Of a DNA stretch of 64,000 bases, positions 1 to 11,490 are shown in pieces. The notes under the pieces were generated by a model, which saw only the letters and a program-made list of their open reading frames with translations, was not told the origin of the DNA and did no database searches. Made by a program: the position numbers and the translations under genes. This DNA comes from Eucommia ulmoides (lineage: Eukaryota > Streptophyta > Magnoliopsida > Garryales > Eucommiaceae), in the NCBI GenBank assembly GCA_016647705.1, contig CM028329.1, positions 15,215,910 to 15,279,909 on the forward strand. Reading direction: 5' to 3'. The stretch's first letter is position 1, and every line of letters begins with the position of its first letter.

Positions 1-1591
1 AAGTCGACAGAGCGGTCGACCTGTGAAGAGAAATAGAACTCTCTAAATCTCTAGGTCGACAGATAGGTCGACCGATGGGCACAGAATCTTTGGCTTAGCT
101 ACATCCTGAATCGAGCGGTCGACTGCTGATCTTGGTCGGTTGACTTATGGGTCTGTTTCAGGATATTATGGAATTTCGGATTTTATTCTGAAAGTAGCCG
201 TTACTAGCCGTTTTTTTGTTAGGATTCATGAGAGATTTTAGGGATTTAATATTATTTGAGATATGCAACATATATTATAATATCCCTATAGATTTGGTTC
301 ATTAAGTTTGAATATTTCTCAATTTGGTATATAACATTGTTTTTATTCTATTTAATTGTGATTGAGAAATATTTGGGGGCTTAATTGAAAAGTTTAAAAG
401 CTATAATTAAGTGATTTAAACCTGAATGAAGTCTTAATGATATAAGGGGTCTATAAGAGAAATTAAGTGTCATAACAAATGGGAACTAGCCGTTAGAGAA
501 CTGATTTTAATCCCATTTATATAGACCTGCGTTTTTCATATCTTTAAGAGAGATCAAGAGATGTTATTGAGCTTTTCTAAGAGAAATGATATTGAGATTT
601 GTGAGAGCTTTTCTAAGAGTCATTCTTGAGAATCATTTGTTGCTACCGAATTTGAAGCAATATCGCTCTAATTATTTTTTCGGTGGATTCCAGGTGTGAT
701 CTGTCCAAATTACTTTCTATTTAGTATTGCTTGATTAATTTTTAGAATTTGATCTTTAGAAATTATTTTCTGATTTTTTATTGAAAAATATTTTTTAAAC
801 AATTTCTTGAATCAATCTGATTACATGCTAAATTACGTGCTACCCATTTTTGTTTAAAATCAGATTTTGAATATCTCACTTTTCTATCACTAGTTTGGGG
901 ATATTAATTGAGCTTTAATTTATCTAGGGTGGTAGAAACTCCGAGTGAGAAAAATCACTTGTCAATTTTTAATTGGTAAGTTGAGTGGCGGATTAAATAC
1001 TGTTGGGAGTATTTAATCTAAGGGTAGTTGATTTCAGTCTCTTCCTGTAAAGAGATTGAGGTAGTAATTCTTCCCGAATTGAATTGTTTTGTGAGAATTT
1101 TGTAACGGTTCAATTCTTACCGGGTAAAAGGATATTTGGAGTGTTTGTGAGGTTTTGATTCTTTAGCCTTTGTGTTAAAAAGAATTAGGTTATTCTTGAG
1201 CCTGTAAAAAGTAGAGGTTATTCCTAAGCCTGTGAAAAAGAATTTGTAAAGGTTGATTCTGAGCCTATAAAATAATCTTTGTGAGGGTTTGATTCCTACC
1301 TTTAAAGGAATCTTGAGTTTTGTGGATGCGACTCTCCGTGTGGCTCGGAGGACTAGATTAGCCAAGAGTAGCTTAGTGAACTAATATAAATTTTTGGTGT
1401 GCTGTTATCTTTACATTATTTATTTTTGTTGTTTGGTGTACACCTAGTTGATTTTATATTTTCGCTGTGATATAAAGATAATAATTAATTTAAAATTAAA
1501 ATTAATTATTTGAGTTATTAAAATATTTTTTCTCTGATATTTTTTAATTATCCAATTCACCCCACCTCTTGGGTATTTCACTGAGCCAACA
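1..1591 (+). mobile_element. 3' portion of a long copia-type LTR (3' LTR or solo LTR)
   Basis: This matches the solo LTR at 42001-44151 along most of its length. Shared parts are the GTCGAC-rich start, the block around 'agtagccgtt', the repeated 'agcctgtaaaaag' motifs and the end 'cctcttgggtattt...aaca'. The LTR ends at 1591, and Tat-type sequence starts directly after it. No primer-binding site follows the end, so it is a 3' LTR or a solo LTR and not a 5' LTR. Its 5' part lies outside the window. It appears to have inserted into the Tat element just upstream of the RT region. Confidence 0.8.
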
Positions 1592-1679
1592 ATACTTACT
1601 TTTTAGGTGCCCAAGTACATCCGTATATAGTCCATATAATAATGAAAATCATTTTATTAAGTAGTACAATCTAGATAAG

Positions 1680-2830
1680 GAAATAAATTATGAGTTAATG
1701 GAAATCGAAATAGAGGATGTCACTATTCTTGAGAATACGGGAGAAGTCTGAAAGGCCTTAGAACGATTCGAAGATTGAACAATTTCGGATCAAGATGAAA
1801 CAGAAACAATAAATTTGGGGGGACCCAAAAAATTCGAAAGAGACTAAGATTGGGAAATCGTTATGTAACCAAGAAAAAGAAGACTTGATGGTCCTATTGA
1901 GGGAATACAGGACGTATTTGCTTGGGCCTATGATGCAATGGTAGGACCAGTGACTGATGTCATGCCACACGAACTTCCTATCAAATAATGGATCAAGTCG
2001 ATCAAGCAAAAACTTTCGAAGATAGGGTTAGACATTAGTTTGAAAGTCAAAGATGAAATTATGAAGCAGTTCGAGGCATGCCTTATCAAAGTTTGCACTT
2101 ATTGTGAATGATTGAGCAATATAGTGCCGGAACCCAAAAAATAAGGCAAAATCTAAGTTTATGTTGATTATCAATGTCTCAACGGGGCAAGTCCAAAAGA
2201 TGACTTCCCACTGCCTAATATCCACATCTTCCTAGATAATATCGCCAGGTGTAAAATTTCATCCTTTGATGATGGTTATGTGGATATAACCAAATTATAG
2301 TTAACAAAGAAGATAAGCACAAGATCGCTTTCATCACATACCGTGGGATGTGTTCTGCTATAGAGTTATGCCTTTCAAACTTAAGAAAACTAGGGCGACT
2401 TACCAAAGGGCCATGACAATGCTCTTCCGTTACATGATACATAAAAAGACGGAGGTCTACATGGACGATATGATTGTGAAATCTAGAGAAGTTGAAGATC
2501 ACCTAAAACACTTGAAGATAATGTTCAATCGCCTATGAAAGTTTTAACCAAAGCTCAACCCAACCAAATGCACATTTGGGGTAGTATCAGAGAAATTATT
2601 AGGCTCAATAGTGAACCATCAAGGTATCAAAAAACCAAAGCCATAATCAAAATTCCAGCACCAAGAATAGAAAAAGATATCAACGGTTTTCTTTGGGAAG
2701 TAAATTTCATAGCCCGGTTTATCTCCCAGTTAACGGCGACTTGTGAACCAATCTTTAGGCTACTAAGAAAGAGGTCAAGTAGAAAACAAAACAAGAAATG
2801 CCAGGCTACCTTAAACAAAGTCTAGGACTA
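1680..2830 (+). pseudogene. Tat-lineage reverse transcriptase remnant
   Basis: Reverse transcriptase copies element RNA into DNA. Recognisable blocks are a 'DVFAW' pre-RT segment (about 1910), 'ASPKDDFPLP' (about 2190), 'VMPFKLKK' (about 2365) and the catalytic YMDD box (about 2457, in MDDMIVKS). After them come 'GFLWEVNFIARFISQLTATCEPIF' type sequence, with its key words GFL and ATCEPIF at 2690-2760. The blocks fall in different frames with several stops. 'SKAQPNQMHIWG' stands where the family has a 'LNPTKCTFG' segment, so this stretch has shifted. The identity is secure. The protein is not functional. Confidence 0.85.
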
Positions 2831-3390
2831 CCTGACAAATCCTCTTATCCTAGTACCACCCCAGCGAGACCGTCTCCTGTTATTATGCCTGATAGTCTGG
2901 GAAACTTCTATGGGGGTAATGCTAAGTTAACATGAAAGCTCAAATAAAAAAGAACAATCAATTTACTACGTCAATACGAGGTTCACTATGAAGGAAAATA
3001 CTTAGGACTAGGAAAATCCTATGGCGCATTAGCCTTGAGTGCTCAAAGGCTGCACCACTACTTAGTATGCTTCACTACTCAGTTGATCGCCCAAATAGAC
3101 CCACTGACATACATATTTGAGAAGTCGATACTCCTTGGAAAATACTATTCACCGAGTTCGACATCATATACATAACTCAAAATGCAGTCAAAGGGAGGGT
3201 AAATTGCCAATTAACTCACTGATAATCCAAGAACTAATGATAGGTCAATGGAGACCGAATTTCTTGAAGAGCCTGTTGTGCTTTTAACTAGAGATGAAGA
3301 TGGCAAAATATGAAAAATGTACTGCCACGAAGCAAGCAAATCGAAAAGAGTTTAGATCGAGGATTTCTTAATCTCTCTAAAAGGGCAACA
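2831..3390 (+). pseudogene. Tat-lineage RNase H region, heavily degraded
   Basis: This stretch lies between the RT and the second RNase H, where Tat elements carry the primary RNase H and its linker. Fragments such as 'LAWA'-like, 'HHYL' and 'IFEK' survive out of frame. No long open frame remains. The call rests mainly on position plus these short fragments. Confidence 0.5.
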
Positions 3391-3397
3391 CTTCCTA

Positions 3398-3796
3398 TTG
3401 GCATCCAAACTAAAGTTCACGAGTGAATACGAAGCATGCATTATAGGTATCGAATTGGATATTAATCTAAAGGTAAAAGAATTAATGGTATATGGAGACT
3501 CAGAGCTGATTATAAACTATATCTCAAGTAAGTATGTGATAAACGATGCTAAGTTGGTACGGTATAACAATTATCTTATTGACCTCGGTGAAAGATTTTT
3601 TAAGCTTAAATTTGTGCATATACCGAGGTTGAAGAATGATTTCGATGAAACTTTTGGAACTTTGGCGTATATGATATCCATAATCAAGAAAGATGATAAA
3701 GAAATCCCCATAACGATTAAAGTACACCATCAGCCAGCCTACTATAATCAACTAAAATTAGAGCAAGTAGGAGAACCCTGGTATGTAGATATTTAG
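3398..3796 (+). pseudogene. Second (archaeal-type) RNase H domain of the Tat element
   Basis: An open frame of 132 codons reads as an aRNH domain. 'EYEACIIGIE' is near the start, 'VYGDSELII' is in the middle, and 'FVHIPRLKNDF' is near the end. These hold the acidic residues E, D and D expected of the RNase H fold. The family has 'ADALATLA' after the last block, and here 'DETFGTLA' stands in that place. The extra domain lies between RNase H and integrase, a hallmark of the Tat and Ogre group. A stop follows the domain (3795) and the pol frame is lost. Confidence 0.8.
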
Positions 3797-4900
3797 AGGT
3801 TTGTGAAAGATCGAGAATATCCGGAAGTAGTAGATATTCTAAGCCGAAGAAATCTGGGAAGGCTAGCATGCTAGTTCTTTCTGAGCAGCGACACGCTATA
3901 TAAAAGATCGCCTAATTTGGGTCTTTCACAATGCATTGGTTCTCAAGAAGAAATATATTTAATGAAAGAAGTACATAGTGGAGTATGTAGACGGCACATA
4001 AGTGGATTCATATTGGTGAAAAAGATCCTTCTAATCGGTCACTTTTGGTTAACTATGGAAGGTGACTACATAGACTTTGTGAGAAATTGCCATAAGTACC
4101 AAGTACGCGATAATCAAGTCCATCTATCACATGCAAAACTATACTACCTGGCAGCCCCTTGGCCTTTTTCGATATGGGGAATGGATGTCATTGGTCCAAT
4201 TACACCAATAGCATTGAGCGGATGTCGTTTCATCCTAGTGGTTATCAACTACTTCACCAAATAAGTAGAATCCATCTCTCTCATGCGCGTCACCCAGAAG
4301 ATCGTAATACGATTATTAAAAAAAAAAATATCTTGTCGCATTAACAGATAATGCCCAGAACCTCAAAGGAGGAATGTTGAAGGCCTTCTATGTGCAGTTC
4401 AAATTCGAGCACAAGAAATTCATATCCTACCATCCCAAAATGAATGGAGCTATAGAGGCAACTAATAAAAATATCAAGAAGATTCTAAATAAGATGATTG
4501 ATAATCACAAATAATAGGATGAGATGCTCCCTTTTACCATAATAGCCTGTTGAATATCAGTCAAAACCTTACCCGAAGCCGAATGGGTAAAACAAAGACT
4601 AGATTAGTTATGCCTGATAGACAAGAGGAGACTCACTGATATTTGCCATGGGTAATGTACCGTCAAAGGATGACTAGTGCTTATAACAAAAAGGATCACC
4701 CACGAATCTACAGTGTGGGCACATTGATATTGAATAAAATCTTTTTATTCCAAAAGGAGGCTAAAGGAAAATTTTCACCGAACTAGGAAGGGTCGTTCGT
4801 TGTTAAAAAGGTCTAGGGTATTGGAACCTTGATACTTTAGGAGATGGACGAAGAGGAGTTAAAGGAACCCATCAATCCTGATGTGGTTAAGAAGTATTAG
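3797..4900 (+). pseudogene. Tat-lineage integrase remnant
   Basis: Integrase inserts the cDNA into the host genome. The zinc-binding segment is visible at about 3975-4110: the two histidines are in 'EVHSGVCRRHISG', but the CxxC has become 'CHKY', so one cysteine is lost. The core catalytic residues survive in pieces: D in 'WGMDVIGPI' (about 4180), D in 'LTDNAQNL' (about 4340) and E in 'GAIEATNKN' (about 4450). Several frameshifts separate them, including one at an A-rich tract near 4318. The C-terminal part ends near 4900. Confidence 0.8.
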
Positions 4901-5419
4901 CACTGAATAAAATAATAAAATAAAATAAACCCTGACTCACGACCGAAAGAAAGAGATGGCAAAATAGGGTAAGAAACTGTATGATTCGAGGTCGCGGGGA
5001 AAACCTGAAAAGGCATCGCAAGCAAAATATATGGATCGTAGCAAGATATAAAACCACCAAACCAGTGAAAACCCGAAAGGGCACTGAGGTACAAAAATAT
5101 AAATGTCGATCTTAGTGAAAATGCGAAAGGATAAAAAAATATAATAAAGAAAATGAGAAAGAAAGGGTAGTCAGATTTGATTTTGGCCACTTTTGCTTTA
5201 TCCATGCAAATTCTTGGGTTCACCAACAGCCAGCGATTTCATATGTGGGTTGAAAAATCAAAGAATTCAACCGGTAATTTAGGATACTTCAGGTTTCGAA
5301 GGAAAAAAAAGTAAAAAACTACGAGAAATCTAGAAGCCTCCGATGAATGACAGAATCCAAGATTGTACTCCTAAGAAGAAAGTATTTTGAAAAATAGAAA
5401 CACATTGTTAATGGTCAAG
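4901..5419 (+). other. Start of the Tat 3' untranslated region
   Basis: No gene is visible here. The sequence is A-rich, with short phrases such as 'gaaaacctgaaaagg' and 'gaaaacccgaaaggg' repeated between about 4998 and 5130. It leads from the end of integrase into the duplicated block that starts near 5420. Confidence 0.5.
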
Positions 5420-5757
5420 CATTTGCTTAAGAATCAAAGGACGACACCAGCACCAAACCTCAATCACTTGATTTTGAAAGCAGACTTAATAGCAAGTAGT
5501 GGACTAAGAAGTCCTCATTTCCTTGAAATAGCCTAGGAACCCGATGTTGAGAGTAAATTTAAAAAAATAGTTCATATGCTACAATCTCGCCTCTAAGACG
5601 GAGCCTTCAATTTAAAGGAAAGACCAGCGATAGATAAGAATATGCCACTTGTAGAAAGTGAAAAGATTTAAGCCAAAATACATCGCCTAAGCTACATAAG
5701 AAGAAAAAAATCGGAGGAGCATGTGACAAAGAAAAAAAAAAAAAAGACAGATGTATT

Positions 5758-6480
5758 CCCAATTTAGGACCCTTATCTTGAATTCATTTTTCATCACCCT
5801 CAGTTATAGACCAGAGTGTACTGAGTTAGCTTGTTGTGTGATGGTTATTCTTCCTTTTCCTTTGTTTACAAACTAGGGCATATTTTATACCTTTCTCGTT
5901 CACAGCCTTAAACTGGGACATGCTAGATTTTGATTCCTCTCACCGAACTTATCCATTCTTCTACTCCAATTATGGATTGGGGCATATTTTCTCACATTTG
6001 GCTCCTCTCATGAAGTTCGCATTCATCCTTATCCCCAGTCATAAACAGGGGCACATTTAATGATTGTCTTATTATCGCTAACTGCGAACTGGGGACGATT
6101 TAATTGTATCGTGGCTTCCCTTGTGAAGTCCACTACCGTATATCCTCAACAATGGACTGGGACATACTCATTTAATAAAATACCATATACAACCAACCCC
6201 TCATCAAGGGTTAGGCAAATTTAATTCCATTTTCAACTTCCTACGAGAAATCTATTTTACGTTTGTCTTCCCAGGCATGAACTAGGGCACATTTTATCGT
6301 ATTCGACTTCTCTTGTGATTTTTATTTCTCCTCACCCCCAGTTATGGACTAGGTCATATTCTATCATATTTAACTTCTCTCGTGAAGTTTTTTAGTCCTG
6401 TTCCCCAGTCTCAAGCGAGGACACTACTCCATTATGTTATAATGTTTTAAAAATTGATTTTTTCTGCGAAAACTAGCTTT
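5758..6480 (+). repeat. Degenerate tandem array with palindromic core, copy A
   Basis: About ten units spaced roughly 60-90 bp apart share a core close to CCCCAGTCATGGACTGGGG, followed by 'cacattttat' and 'cttctcttgtgaagtt'. Good examples lie near 5960, 6030, 6265 and 6330. The core is an 8-bp inverted repeat around a 3-bp centre. Units are diverged, but the GGACTGGGGCA half is well kept. Confidence 0.75.
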
Positions 6481-6829
6481 TATCATCTTCAGCCCTACAC
6501 TGAGGCTTCCAATTATATTTAGTTCCCCTATGAGAACAATCTTTTGTCTGACTGAGACGCCTTCTTGGAATCGGGTTTTCTAATCCAGATCCTTTTCCCA
6601 CCAACTCTTGAACTATTTTTATAATTGTTGGTTAAAAATTATAATGTATCCGTCTTAGTTGGAAGATATACTAGAACTACATTTGATTTTATTCCTAGCA
6701 TGGCTAAGATATGTAAAAAAACCCTGGGTAGGTCCAGGTTAATTTAGGAAATATTAACGACCAATATTCTCTGCCTCTGCGTTGTGGCATATTTTCTTTA
6801 AGACTGGTCCATTGGCCCTCCTCAAAGCT

Positions 6830-7750
6830 CTGATCCTAACCTTTGATAGCAGGATATTGTATTTACTTTTTGCTCTCCATTTGAGGTGGCAGAAGCTCTA
6901 ATCCTGGCCTTTGATGACAGGATTTTGTATTTATTTTTGGCTCTTCGTCCAAGGTGGTGGAAGCTCTACTCCTAGCCTTTGATGAATGGATTTTGTATTT
7001 ACTTTAATCTTTGGGGGAAACATGTATTCGAGGTGCTCAAATGTGGGCTTTATGCATCACGTTTTCGCTGATCTCCATGAAAAGACAGATAAAAACATAT
7101 ATTTTGTAAGCATTCGAGCAAGAGCCTTGGCCTTTCTTCCCTATGTAAATAGAGGGCCAGAAGTTTCGGTTCTCCGTCCGAGGTGGAAGCTTTGATCCTA
7201 GTCTCTGATGGAAGGATTTACTTTTCACTCTCCGTCTGTCATGGCGGAAGCTTTGATCCTAGCCTTTGATGGCAGGATTTTGTATTTACTTTTTACTCTT
7301 CGTCTGAGGTGGTGAAAACTATGATCCTAGCCTCTGATGGCAGGATTTTGTATTTACTTTTCGTTCTCCGCTGGGCTAGAGGAAGCTCTGATCCTAGCCT
7401 TTGATGGCTGAATTTTGTATTTAATTTTTGCTCTCTGTCCAAGGTGGAGGAAGCTCTTATTCAAGCCTATGATGGTAGGCTTTTATATTTACTTTTCACT
7501 CTCCATGCAAGGTAGCAGAAGCTTTGATCCTAGCCTCTGATGGTAGGATTTTGTATTTACTTTTCACACTTCGTCCGAGGTGGCAGAAGCTCTGATCCTT
7601 GCCTTTGATGGCCTGAATTTATATTTACTTTTCGCTCTCCGTCCGATGTGGTGGAAGCTTTGATCCTAACCTTTGATGGAAGGATTTTTTATTTTCTTTT
7701 CACTCGGAGGTGGAAGAAGCTTTGATCCTAGACTCTGGAGCAAGATTTTT
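6830..7750 (+). repeat. 68-bp tandem repeat array, copy A
   Basis: About a dozen units run 'gatcctagcctttgatgg', 'caggattttgtatttact', 'ctctccgtccgaggtgg' and 'cggaagctct'. The spacing measured between 7255 and 7323 is 68 bp. A non-repeat interruption of about 160 bp lies at 7010-7180. The array lies in the 3' UTR of the Tat element, a place where this lineage is known to carry tandem repeats. Confidence 0.85.
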
Positions 7751-8492
7751 CCTGCAACGAAAAAGGGAGGAGGCCTAGTATCGTTGCTAGATCAACAATA
7801 AACAAGAATCAAAGGATGAAACCCACATGATCTTAATTACTTGATTTTGAAACTAGATTTAATAGCAAGCAGTGGACCAGGAAGTCTTCATTTCCTTGAA
7901 ATAACCTAGGAACCCAATGTTGAAAGTAGATTTCAAAAAATAGTTCATACGCTACAGTCTCGCCTCCAGGACAGAGCCTTCAGTTTAAAGGAGAGACCTA
8001 CAAAAGATAAGAGTATGCAAGCTTCCGAAAGTGAAAAGATGAAAGCCAAGATATATCACCTAAGCTACATACAAAAATCAGAGGAGCGTGTGACAAGAAG
8101 AAAAGAGAAATACTAGAGTTCTTTCTATCTAACTTATTTAAGTTTGAGAAACAGGAAAGTAAACATGATTGTCTCAACATCGATACCCGAATAGAGAACT
8201 TAACAAAGAAAAAACCAAAGATATTTGACATATCAACCCTTGGGAAAAGAAAGGAATGACTTGTCTCCTAACTGCTAATGTAAGGATCCTGAAAAAGAGA
8301 CACCCTAAACCTTACCATTTGGCTAAGACCCTACGCACCAAAGATAACTAATTAGGCCAATTTTTTGGTTTAATGATGAATAGAGTAAGTAGCTGGAGCT
8401 TTAAGCTGGTAGGCGTGTTGTTAGGAATTGGACTCTCCTTGCAAATCCATTTTGTTTTACTATCCCAACATTGAGCTGGCGGATGTATTGCC

Positions 8493-9130
8493 AAATTGGG
8501 ACCTTTATCTTGACTTTATTTTTTATCATCCCCAGTTATAGACTAGGGTGCACTGAGTTAGCTTTCCTAATCTACAAACTGGGGTATATTTTATGCCTTT
8601 CTATTACCCAGCCTTAAACTGGGACATGTTGAATTTTGATTCCTCTCACAGAATAGATCCATTCTTTTGTCCCCAATCATGGACTGAGGCATATTTTATC
8701 ATATTTGGCTTATCTCATGAAGTCAGCATTCATCCTTGTACCTCATCTTAGACTGGGGCACATTTAATGATTGTCTTGTTTTTCCTAACTATGAAGTGGA
8801 GCTGATTTAATTATATCGTGACTTTTCTTGTGAAGTCCACTTGCCGTATGTCCTCGATGATGTACTAGGACATATTCATTTAATAAAATATCATATCCAA
8901 CCAACCCCCATGGGTTGGGGTAGATTTAATTCTATTTTTAACTTCTTGTCAGAAATCTATTCTACGTTTGTCTCCCCAATCATGGACTTGGGCACATTTT
9001 ATCGTATTCAACTCCTCTTATGAAGTTTATTTCACCTCACCCCCATTCATGAATTGGGACACATTCTATCATATTTAACTTTTCTTGTGAAGTTCATTAA
9101 TCTTGTTCCCTAGTCTTAGGCAAGAACACT
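8493..9130 (+). repeat. Degenerate tandem array with palindromic core, copy B
   Basis: This is the second copy of the array at 5758-6480 and is alignable unit by unit. Cores at about 8530, 8665, 8740, 8975 and 9040 have the form 'cccca-tcatgga-t-gggca'. Unit order and spacer text are kept between the two arrays, so the block was duplicated after the array formed. Confidence 0.75.
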
Positions 9131-10169
9131 ACTCCATTATGTTATAATGTTTTAAAAATTGATTTATTCTATGATAACTATCTTTTATTGTCTTCAGTCC
9201 TAAATTGAGATGCCTAATTATATTTGGTTCCCCTATGAGAATCATCTTTTGTTGTCAATCCTAGACTGAAACGCCTTCTTCGAATCGGTTTCTCTAATTC
9301 AGATCATTTTCTTGAACTATTTTTATAATTGTTGCTTAAAAGTTCTATTGTCTCTGTCCTAGGTGGTCGATATACTAGAACTACATTTGACCAAATTCTT
9401 AGCACAACTAAGATATATAGAAAACCTTGGGTAGGTCCAGTCTAATTTAGGAAATATTGATGGCCAACATTCTCCGCCCCTAAGCTGTGGCGTATTTTCT
9501 CTAGGACTGGTCTATCGATCCTTCTCAAAGCTCAAATCCTAGATTTTGATGTCAATATTTTGTAAATCATAAAATAACAATTTATTAAATGAAATGACTA
9601 AGTTACTTATAAAAAGTGAATACTTAATTTCAGTCAAGCCCTGAACAATAAATCGACAAAATCCTTCAAATGGTATCTAATTAAACCTAGGTATCGTATA
9701 CATTCCCTCATTTCTATCCTAGAGCATTTTGAATTCTTAAAAATAGTGAGAATTCTTGAGCTCTCTCAAGGCCTAGAGAAAGCTGCAATCAATAGGATTT
9801 CCCTAATCCTTCTTTCCTGAAAGGAAGAACATGAAATTCTTTTTTCTTCTCACAAGGACCAGGAGATTGGGTCTAGTCGTAAGAAGAACGTTTGGTATAA
9901 ATAACTCACTTCTTGGTCTTCGACCCCTTTTGTCACTATGAACGCCCCCTATTGTCTTGATCGTGGAATATCATTAACAAATAGAAATCCAGAATAAATC
10001 GGCCATAATAAAGACACTTATTATCTGCTCTTGATTCAACACATTTCCACTCTAGCTCAGGACCTAAACCCCAACTTAGCGTAGCTAGGTGGGGATTTGT
10101 TTTCTTTATTATTGATTATTGAATTTTTTGTTGAATGCAAAATTTTCATTCTTTTATCCTCTTTCTTGC

Positions 10170-10510
10170 TCTGAACCTAGCTTTTGATGGTGGGGTTTTG
10201 TATTTACTTTTTACTCTCCGTCCAAGGTGGTGGAAGCTTTGATCCTAGCCTTTGATGGTAAGATTTTGTACTTATTTTTCGCTCTCTATCCAAGGTGGCA
10301 AAAGCTCTGATCCTAGTCTTTGATGGCAGGATTTTGTATTTACTTTCTACTCTCTGTCCATGGTGGCAAAAGCTTTTATCCTAGCCTTTGATGGTAGAAT
10401 TTTGTATTTACTTTTCACTCTCTATCCGAGGTGGTGAAAGCTTTGATCCTAACCTCTGATAGTAGGATTTTGTAATTATTTTTTCCTCTCCATCCGAGGT
10501 GGCAAGGGAC
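10170..10510 (+). repeat. 68-bp tandem repeat array, copy B (about 5 units)
   Basis: Five units of the same repeat as 6830-7750 carry 'tagcctttgatggtagg', 'attttgtatttacttt' and 'ctctccgtccaaggtgg'. The array is cut short at about 10505, where a unique segment leads to a T-run (10673-10692) and the polypurine tract. Confidence 0.8.
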
Positions 10511-10807
10511 TGTTCATGTCGAGGAAAGTTGCCAAGACTTTTCCTTATTGTTACTGTTTTTTCCATCTCCCTTGTTCCGACTATGAACAATGGGCTATTT
10601 TTATGACACTTTTTACTTTTCTCGCTATTTAGCAATACGTCTTTCAGTGTTTCAGGGTGCCCTGGCAGGACCATTTTTTTTTTTTTTTTTTTAAAAGACC
10701 GACCTAGTCTAATTGAGGTTCAATCATTTTTTCTTTGTTTTAATTGTCTCCGTAGAACAAAATAGTGTATATCTCCTATCTTAGACATTACAAGTAAACT
10801 CACATGA

Positions 10808-10820
10808 TAAAGAGAGAAAT
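10808..10820 (+). promoter_or_regulatory. Polypurine tract of the Tat element
   Basis: The run 'aaagagagaaat' lies directly before the TGTAGACACC start of the LTR. This is the expected position of the primer for plus-strand DNA synthesis. Confidence 0.7.
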
Positions 10821-11458
10821 TGTAGACACCAGATTTTGTTACACTCCTTTTTGAATAATAATTTTTTTTGGGGTCTAAAGTGAAATTTTTTGCAACCTTT
10901 AAAACGATGTTTAAAGGAACAAATTTTTGCCTTAGATTCCATGTTTAATTTTGCATAATGTTTTAATATAAGAAAAAGAAAAAAAATGACAATTTTGATG
11001 AATTTCGACGAAAATAAAAGTTTTGGGTCACAATTAAAATTTATAAAAGTTATTTTGGGACCAAATTGATTAAATTGGAAATGATTTTCAAATGGATATT
11101 ACTTTAAATATAACTAATTTTGGATATTATTTTTGTTTACTGCTTTAAATGATGACCTAAAAACGACAAAAACCTAAGAGGACAATCCTAAGAGGTCACT
11201 TTAAAATCAGTTTACTTTTTCGCATTTACTTTTCGTCATTTAAATACTGAACATTTACTTTTTTTCTTTGCGTCTTTCCGCGTTTTACTTTTCTGTCATT
11301 TAAATTTATGTCATTTACTTGTTTTACTCTACGCCTTTTCGTGCTTTACATTTCTGCATTTATGTTTCCATCATTTACTTTCAGTACTTTACTTTTCTTC
11401 TTCTGCACCTTTCCGTGCTTTAAATTTTCTACACTTTTATACTTTAGTACTTTACTAT

Positions 11459-11490
<32 letters not shown>

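Larger units (their letters stand above)
5420..7750 (+). repeat. First copy of a large direct duplication in the Tat 3' UTR
   Basis: The order is a unique lead (5420-5757), a palindromic-core array (5758-6480), a spacer with a 'ggtaggtccagg' phrase (to about 6830), and a 68-bp tandem array (6830-7750). The same order recurs at 7807-10510. The lead segments (5420-5660 and 7807-8030) share 'gaatcaaagga', 'cttgattttgaaa' and 'cttcatttccttgaaata' in register. Confidence 0.8.
7807..10510 (+). repeat. Second copy of the large direct duplication in the Tat 3' UTR
   Basis: The block repeats the order seen at 5420-7750: lead (7807-8110), an extra A-rich segment, palindromic-core array (8493-9130), a spacer with the shared 'ggtaggtccag' phrase (about 9430), and a short 68-bp array (10170-10510). 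A segment at 9560-10140 has no counterpart in the first copy. Confidence 0.75.

Noticed and set aside
3524..3751. 75-codon minus-strand frame opposite the aRNH domain
   Set aside because: It is an antisense shadow of a well-supported RNase H frame.
6830..7750. CRISPR-like array (repeat with spacers)
   Set aside because: The 68-bp units are contiguous and diverged, with no unique spacers, and the sequence is from a plant nuclear genome.
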